From: Coriobacteriales bacterium
GTDB lineage: Bacteria > Actinomycetota > Coriobacteriia > Coriobacteriales > JAEZZM01
Direction: 5' to 3'
DNA length: 8,127 bases
Assembly: GCA_029983705.1 (NCBI GenBank)
Contig: JASBYZ010000067.1
Location: forward strand, 1 to 8,127
In this document: positions 5,892 to 8,127 of the stretch, in pieces
How positions within the stretch are numbered: the stretch's first letter is position 1
Layout of the letters: each line of letters starts with the position of its first letter
Translations under genes and position numbers: made by a program
Notes under the pieces: model-generated
Database searches by the model: none
What the model saw: only the letters and a program-made list of their open reading frames with translations
What the model was told of the DNA's origin: nothing

Positions 5892-5897
5892 AAAAGT

Positions 5898-5906
5898 AGT
5901 ATGCCA
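5898..5906 (-). promoter_or_regulatory. Extended -10 promoter box for the candidate small RNA
   Basis: The minus strand reads TGG-CATACT (5906-5898), matching the TGn extended -10 plus a 4/6 hexamer. Six bases downstream, G5891 is the first base of the H6 core, so the RNA would begin at the base of a hairpin. No good -35 is seen at 16-18 bp (TGTTAT at 5926-5921), which is acceptable for extended -10 promoters. Confidence 0.45.
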
Positions 5907-5988
5907 AAAAATGAAAGAGAATAACACCTTGATGTTTACTATTCTTAACAAATCAACAGTATCTACAAATTTACGGCTTCTAGCAGCA

Positions 5989-6025
5989 CTTATCTACACA
6001 AAATGTCAACTTTTTGTGTGATAAG
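5989..6025. promoter_or_regulatory. Large imperfect inverted repeat upstream of the methyltransferase gene
   Basis: CTTATC-T-ACACAAAA (5989-6003) pairs with TTTTGTGTGATAAG (6012-6025): 14 pairs with a single bulged T and an 8-nt loop TGTCAACT. It is 65 nt upstream of the GTG start at 6091 and about 97 nt upstream of the candidate small-RNA start on the other strand, so it could serve either. It may be an operator for a dimeric regulator or a leader hairpin. No T-tract follows on the plus strand. Confidence 0.6.
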
Positions 6026-6090
6026 GATTACATTTTGTTTGATGTGAGTATCATATACCTGTTCAAAAATTTAAGAAGAAGGAGGCAGCA

Positions 6091-7011
6091 GTGGCAGACT
6101 TAGCACTCAGACTTGGAAAAGACATGCTGGTAGTAGATGGTTCTATGGCAACGATGCTTGAAAGTCAGGGGCTTGATATATCAGATTGTGTCGCGTTTTA
6201 TAACATCAGTGATGAAGAGACTGTTCAGACCATCCACAAACTTTATAAGCAGGCGGGTGCAGATTGTATTAGCACCAACACCTTTCAAGCAAATAGAATA
6301 GCACTTCAAAAATTTGACCTTGAAGAACAGGTAGAAGCTATCAATACAAAGGCAGTTAAACTTGCAAAGTCTGTAAAGCCTCAGCACGTGCTTGCAAGCG
6401 TTGGACCTTTAGGAGTTATGGATTACCCTTCTGTTGATAGATCTTTACTTGAAGGAGCGCTGCTTAAAGATATTGAAGAAAAAGAAGCACTTGCCACATC
6501 AGTATTTACTGAACAGCTCAAAGCCCTTCTTTTAGAGTCACCAGACGCTATTTTGTTTGAAACCTTTACCTCACTAGATGAGGCAGTCTGCGCAGTATCC
6601 TGTGCAAAGTTACTTACAGATCTTCCAATTATTATGTCTTTTAGCTTTACGAGTGAGGGAAGACTTCCTTTAACTGATGAGACAGTTGAGGAGGTAGCTC
6701 AAAATTTTGAGCGTATAGGTGCTGATGTCTACGGTATGAACTGCATGGCCCATGAAGAAATTGTTAAGTTTATCCCACAGTTTAAAAAGGCAACAGATAA
6801 GCCACTTCTCGTAATGCCAAGTGCAGGCCTTCCTCAAACTACTTCTTTGGGCGATAAAATATATCCGCTAAGCAGTGATGATATGGCTCGCTATGCAAAT
6901 GAATATAGAGATTTGGGCGTTCAATTTATAGGTGGTTGTTGCGGTACACAAGCTGCACACATTGCTGCGATATTTTCTCAAATACATAAAAAAGATGTTA
7001 AGGTGCAGTAA
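6091..7011 (+). CDS. Homocysteine S-methyltransferase family protein (MetH N-terminal-like, stand-alone)
   Basis: Zinc-dependent (beta/alpha)8-barrel enzyme expected to transfer a methyl group to the thiol of homocysteine, making methionine in the cytoplasm. Seen: 306 aa with VDGSMATMLESQGL (15-28), ADCISTNTFQAN (57-68), ASVGPLG (102-108), LFETFTSLDEA (155-165), GADVYGMNC (210-218), MPSAGLPQ (242-249) and FIGGCCGTQAAHI (279-291). Zinc ligands would be Cys218, Cys283 and Cys284, all present. The ending GGCCGT...HI is closer to the homocysteine domain of cobalamin-dependent MetH than to MmuM/BHMT. The pterin, cobalamin and activation domains of MetH are absent, and none is encoded next to it here. 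Methyl donor and exact substrate are therefore open. The GTG start follows AGAAGGAGG by 5 nt. The next gene begins 42 nt downstream, probably in the same transcript. Confidence 0.85.
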   Translation: MADLALRLGKDMLVVDGSMATMLESQGLDISDCVAFYNISDEETVQTIHKLYKQAGADCISTNTFQANRIALQKFDLEEQVEAINTKAVKLAKSVKPQHVLASVGPLGVMDYPSVDRSLLEGALLKDIEEKEALATSVFTEQLKALLLESPDAILFETFTSLDEAVCAVSCAKLLTDLPIIMSFSFTSEGRLPLTDETVEEVAQNFERIGADVYGMNCMAHEEIVKFIPQFKKATDKPLLVMPSAGLPQTTSLGDKIYPLSSDDMARYANEYRDLGVQFIGGCCGTQAAHIAAIFSQIHKKDVKVQ

Positions 7012-7053
7012 AATAAGACGATTAACTTTAAAAGCGTTTTATGGAGGATTTAC

Positions 7054-7803
7054 ATGTCCAATAAAAGTTCTAAGCTAAAACAAGTAATTGGTGGTGCGGC
7101 GCTTGGTCTTTGCCTTGCAGTGTCAACCCCAATGATAGCTCCTGAACTTGCACAGGCACTCGATATTATCGCGCCTACACGTGCATACTATAAAGATGTT
7201 GTAATCACGGCCGATCAGCCATTTTATATGCGTGCTGATTCTGGTTCTAATTCAGCTGAAATCAAAAATGGTCCTCAGCTTAAAAAAGGTGACTTTGTAC
7301 ACGCAGAAGGTATTTCAAAGGACCAAAATTGGGCCTATGTAAGATTTGAAATGCAGCCTGGCTGGATTTCAATTTCTGCAACTAAGGAAGTAAACGGCAT
7401 TAGCGAGACTGCCTATACTCAAGAGGATGTCAAGCTCTACCAAAGCCCTGACAAATCTGGCGAGCTTACCACCATTCCAAAAGGTGAGCAAATCGTTTTA
7501 GACGCAGACAGCGGCTCTGGCACCAAGCACACTCACTTTGATGGTAAGTATGGTTGGGTTGAGTCAGATAAGCTTAGCGCTGAGGCTCCAAAGAAAGAAG
7601 AGCCTAAAGAGCAAGTTCAGCCTACTCAAGCTCCTGCAAGTGAGGTAAGTACTGCAGCAGTTTCGCAGGCTCCTGTAGAAACTAAAGAGGTAGGACTCTT
7701 AGAGTACATCCTTAAAAATCCAATGGTGCTTTTGGTTGGTGCGGTTGCACTTATCTTAGTTATTGTAGGTATAGCTGCAGCTCTCGTATCTTCTAGAAAG
7801 TAG
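7054..7803 (+). CDS. Exported, membrane-tethered SH3-repeat protein
   Basis: A 249-aa protein of unknown specific function, probably in the cell envelope. Seen: a signal peptide (KLKQ, hydrophobic stretch about 11-30, likely cut AQA|L near 36). Two bacterial SH3-like domains follow: the first about 48-112 (FYMRADSGSNSAEI, LKKGDFVHAEG, NWAYVRFEMQPGWIS), the second about 121-175 (VKLYQSPDKSGELTTIPKGEQIVL, KYGWVESDKL). Next is a Pro/Glu/Ala-rich linker (178-212) and a C-terminal membrane helix (about 223-245) ending in SSRK. No LPxTG motif is present, so it would be held by the membrane helix, not sortase. SH3 domains of this type often bind peptidoglycan, which is an inference here. GGAGG lies 6 nt before the ATG. 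The last 11 bp overlap the convergent gene. Confidence 0.8.
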   Translation: MSNKSSKLKQVIGGAALGLCLAVSTPMIAPELAQALDIIAPTRAYYKDVVITADQPFYMRADSGSNSAEIKNGPQLKKGDFVHAEGISKDQNWAYVRFEMQPGWISISATKEVNGISETAYTQEDVKLYQSPDKSGELTTIPKGEQIVLDADSGSGTKHTHFDGKYGWVESDKLSAEAPKKEEPKEQVQPTQAPASEVSTAAVSQAPVETKEVGLLEYILKNPMVLLVGAVALILVIVGIAAALVSSRK

Positions 7804-8127
7804 CTTTTGCAATATCGCCCTCATCGATAGCCTCATCAAAGTATGCAAGATAAGGCTTATCCTTGAGGGCTCTAATAATTGGATCTTTAGCGGTTCCAAA
7901 AGAATACTCCCGCTTTACATTTATCCACAACTCAGCGTGCACTCCGTAGGTATCAATACGGGTTAGTTTAACTGCAGAAGGATAGATTTTTCTATCAAGT
8001 AAGTAGTCTTCACCAGCCTTATAGGTGGTGTCGATAATGTCCTTACTTACCTCATCGATATCAATATCTGGTTTTAAGATAAAGCTAATAGCAGAAAATG
8101 ATTCAAGGCTTACCGGAAGTTTTACTA
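7793..8127 (-). CDS. 3' part of an unidentified gene, possibly MscS-like C-terminal domain
   Basis: An open frame enters from the right edge and ends at TAG 7793-7795: 110 residues ending YLAYFDEAIDEGDIAKATF. The visible part reads like an alternating strand-helix-strand domain: SFSAISFILKPDIDIDEVSKDI, a helix DTTYKAGEDYLL, then PSAVKLTRIDTYGVHAELWINVK. The helix-then-YGVxxxLWxxVK pattern is reminiscent of the cytoplasmic C-terminal domain of MscS-type mechanosensitive channels, but no membrane segment or diagnostic motif lies inside the window. The gene identity is therefore tentative. Codon use and base composition match the neighbours and the frame has no stops, so it is a real coding region. 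Its end overlaps the SH3-protein gene by 11 bp. Confidence 0.7.
   Translation of the reverse strand, partial: VKLPVSLESFSAISFILKPDIDIDEVSKDIIDTTYKAGEDYLLDRKIYPSAVKLTRIDTYGVHAELWINVKREYSFGTAKDPIIRALKDKPYLAYFDEAIDEGDIAKATF

Larger units (their letters stand above)
5582..6090. other. 509-bp gap between divergent surface-protein and methyltransferase genes
   Basis: No protein gene is supported here. 5582-5709 is the surface-protein leader/promoter region. 5710-5892 is a run of six hairpins, annotated as a minus-strand RNA. 5893-5988 is AT-rich with the extended -10 box for that RNA. 5989-6025 is a large inverted repeat. 6026-6090 leads to the methyltransferase gene, with its strong AGAAGGAGG at 6077-6085. 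No convincing -35/-10 pair for the methyltransferase was found; TATACC near 6054-6059 is a weak possibility. Confidence 0.7.

Noticed and set aside
5720..5892. CRISPR-like or tandem-repeat array
   Set aside because: Stem sequences differ from unit to unit, spacing is irregular and there are no unique spacers of constant length; only the loops are alike.
5991..5999. DnaA-box-like TTATCTACA
   Set aside because: A single one-mismatch site inside a larger inverted repeat, with no cluster or origin genes nearby.
6004..6009. TTGACA on the minus strand as the -35 of the small RNA
   Set aside because: No -10 at 16-18 bp and about 95 bp too far from the first hairpin; it falls in the loop of the inverted repeat.
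5582..6090. SAM, T-box or cobalamin riboswitch for the methionine-related gene
   Set aside because: No recognisable T-box sequence, SAM-I core or B12-box was seen, and the hairpin cluster is oriented for the opposite strand.

Overview
The window is AT-rich bacterial chromosome with strong Shine-Dalgarno sequences, an LPxTG-type sortase substrate and Rib-like/TSP3 surface repeats. This points to a Gram-positive, probably anaerobic, host-associated organism. The feo operon with a FeoB-associated Cys-rich protein and a short DtxR-family regulator, next to PepT and SH3/sortase surface proteins, fits Firmicutes or Coriobacteriia (Atopobium/Olsenella-type). The lineage is an inference.

Layout. Positions 1-278 (minus) hold the start of pepT, divergent from a ferrous-iron operon on the plus strand: feoA (447-695), feoB (751-2928), a small FeoB-associated Cys-rich membrane protein (2943-3128) and a DtxR/MntR-type regulator (3170-3619). 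A TTGACA box and a perfect 6+1+6 palindrome lie before feoA. A perfect 8-bp inverted repeat lies just before the regulator. These are candidate operators by which the regulator could control iron uptake and itself. A 665-aa cell-wall protein (3584-5581, minus) converges on the regulator and overlaps its 3' end. It has a signal peptide, a thioester-like N-terminal region, two copies of a Rib-like plus TSP3 module, and an LPKTS sorting signal.

The 509-bp gap 5582-6090 is the most unusual part. Positions 5710-5892 hold six consecutive hairpins. On the minus strand, five of them present C-rich loops (ACCCCUUA, ACCCCCUUA, AUCCCUUA, CCCCCUU, ACCCC). A single-stranded ACCUCCUU, the same as the anti-Shine-Dalgarno core of 16S rRNA, lies between two of them. 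Strand-specific G-U pairs, a U-rich tail after the last hairpin and an extended -10 box placed exactly before the first hairpin all favour a minus-strand small RNA of about 180 nt. It could sequester or block ribosome-binding sites, like the C-rich-loop RNAs (6C RNA of Actinobacteria, csRNA/LhrC/RsaE of Firmicutes), but its layout is different. A separate 14-bp-arm inverted repeat (5989-6025) precedes the next gene.

On the plus strand a stand-alone homocysteine S-methyltransferase-family protein (6091-7011) is followed 42 nt later by an exported, membrane-tethered SH3-repeat protein (7054-7803). The 3' end of a further minus-strand gene (7793 to the edge) overlaps that gene's end. It is only tentatively like the C-terminal domain of an MscS-type channel.
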